Assembly: GCA_902786245.1 (NCBI GenBank) | Contig: CADABS010000001.1 | Coordinates: forward strand, 1-64,000 | Source: an uncultured Erysipelotrichaceae bacterium | GTDB taxonomy: Bacteria > Bacillota_I > Bacilli_A > Erysipelotrichales > Erysipelotrichaceae | Length of the DNA: 64,000 nucleotides | Direction: 5' to 3' | Shown here: piece after piece, positions 63,671-64,000 of the stretch | Layout: each line of letters starts with the position of its first letter | Position numbering within the stretch: the stretch's first letter is position 1 | The notes under the pieces: model-generated | Databases searched by the model: none | Seen by the model: the letters and a program-made list of their open reading frames with translations, nothing else | Told to the model about the DNA's origin: nothing | Position numbers and translations under genes: made by a program

Positions 63671-64000
63671 TTACTTCTTCGCTGTTTTCTTAGCAGGTGC
63701 CTTCTTGGCTGCTGTCTTTTTCGCAGCTGCCTTTTTTGCAGGTGCTTTCTTCGGTGCTTCAGCTTTCGGCTCTACACCGTTCTCACGGTCGAGCTTGATC
63801 GCTGCCTGTGCCGCTGCCAGTCTTGCGATCGGTACACGGTACGGTGAGCAGGATACATAGTTCAGACCGACCTTGTTGAAGAATTCGATGGATGCAGGAT
63901 CGCCGCCGTGTTCACCGCAGACACCCAGATGGATGTCAGGACGTGTAGCCTTGCCGGCTGCGACTGCCATCTTGATCAGTTGGCCGACGCCCTCTGTATC
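63671..64000 (-). CDS. ppdK: Pyruvate, phosphate dikinase, C-terminal part, with basic tail
   Basis: The last 109 codons of the gene, which runs off the window. [30 protein letters not shown] and [20 protein letters not shown] are the C-terminal PEP/pyruvate-binding motifs, including the catalytic Cys. After the usual end, about 30 residues made almost wholly of Lys, Ala, Pro and Thr (repeats of KKAPAKK and AAKKT) have been added. The enzyme interconverts pyruvate, ATP and phosphate with PEP, AMP and pyrophosphate. Confidence 0.93.
   Translation of the reverse strand, partial: DTEGVGQLIKMAVAAGKATRPDIHLGVCGEHGGDPASIEFFNKVGLNYVSCSPYRVPIARLAAAQAAIKLDRENGVEPKAEAPKKAPAKKAAAKKTAAKKAPAKKTAKK

Overview
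The window looks like chromosomal DNA of a low-to-mid-GC member of the Bacillota, most likely an Erysipelotrichia-type gut bacterium. This is inference from gene content and order: alaS-ireB-ruvX-DUF1292-mltG-udk-greA and comEA-comEC-holA strings, two T-box leaders, a short IF-2, a long acidic NusA tail, an Spx-type protein and an IreB homologue. No rRNA, CRISPR array, prophage or intact insertion sequence was seen. Coding density is very high, and most genes lie on the minus strand in long overlapping runs.

From 1 to 14,500, a minus-strand run begins with a T-box-controlled alaS. It then carries ireB, ruvX, a DUF1292 gene, mltG, a Nudix gene, udk, greA, the DNA-uptake genes comEA and comEC, holA, a one-chain serine dehydratase, a deoxyinosine glycosylase, a U32 peptidase-like RNA-modification gene and mscL. 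The left edge (1-92) holds short tandem repeats that may be the end of a mobile element. From 14,500 to 23,200 lies an aromatic/organic-acid metabolic block: a sodium:solute symporter and an amidohydrolase on plus, then iorA-iorB-paaK-ACT on minus, then an acyl-CoA ligase on plus. Two promoters in this block share a 21-bp element built of 8-bp repeats.

From 23,200 to 38,400 come a two-domain flavodoxin-like protein, recD2, a CPBP protease, mnmA, an Spx-family gene, T-box-controlled trpS, and a nine-gene packed run (ROK, HD hydrolase, rdgB, DUF1461, trmL, small membrane protein, ridA, a comK homologue, yitT). A secreted lipoprotein gene and a tRNA-Gln follow. From 38,500 to 48,500 are a DUF554 membrane protein, a CofE-like ligase, gltX, tRNA-Glu, rplT-rpmI-infC with an attenuator, an Asp23 gene, a divergent RelA/SpoT-domain protein, an rRNA methyltransferase, ribF and truB.

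From 48,500 to 55,600 a compact type VII secretion locus (two WXG100 proteins, an SLH/Ig-like lipoprotein, a short EssC, a YukD-like protein) and a divergent radical-SAM gene lie between truB and rbfA, genes that normally adjoin. The translation operon continues with rbfA, infB, rnpM/ylxR, nusA and rimP up to 60,400. The right end has glpK, a lipoprotein, a secreted metzincin-type protease and the 3' end of a pyruvate phosphate dikinase gene with an unusual lysine/alanine-rich tail.

The parts most worth following are the minimal type VII locus splitting the translation operon, the ComK homologue alongside comEA/comEC, the shared octamer-repeat operator, the degenerate RelA/SpoT-like protein, and several genes whose -10 box lies so close to the start codon that their mRNAs should be nearly leaderless.
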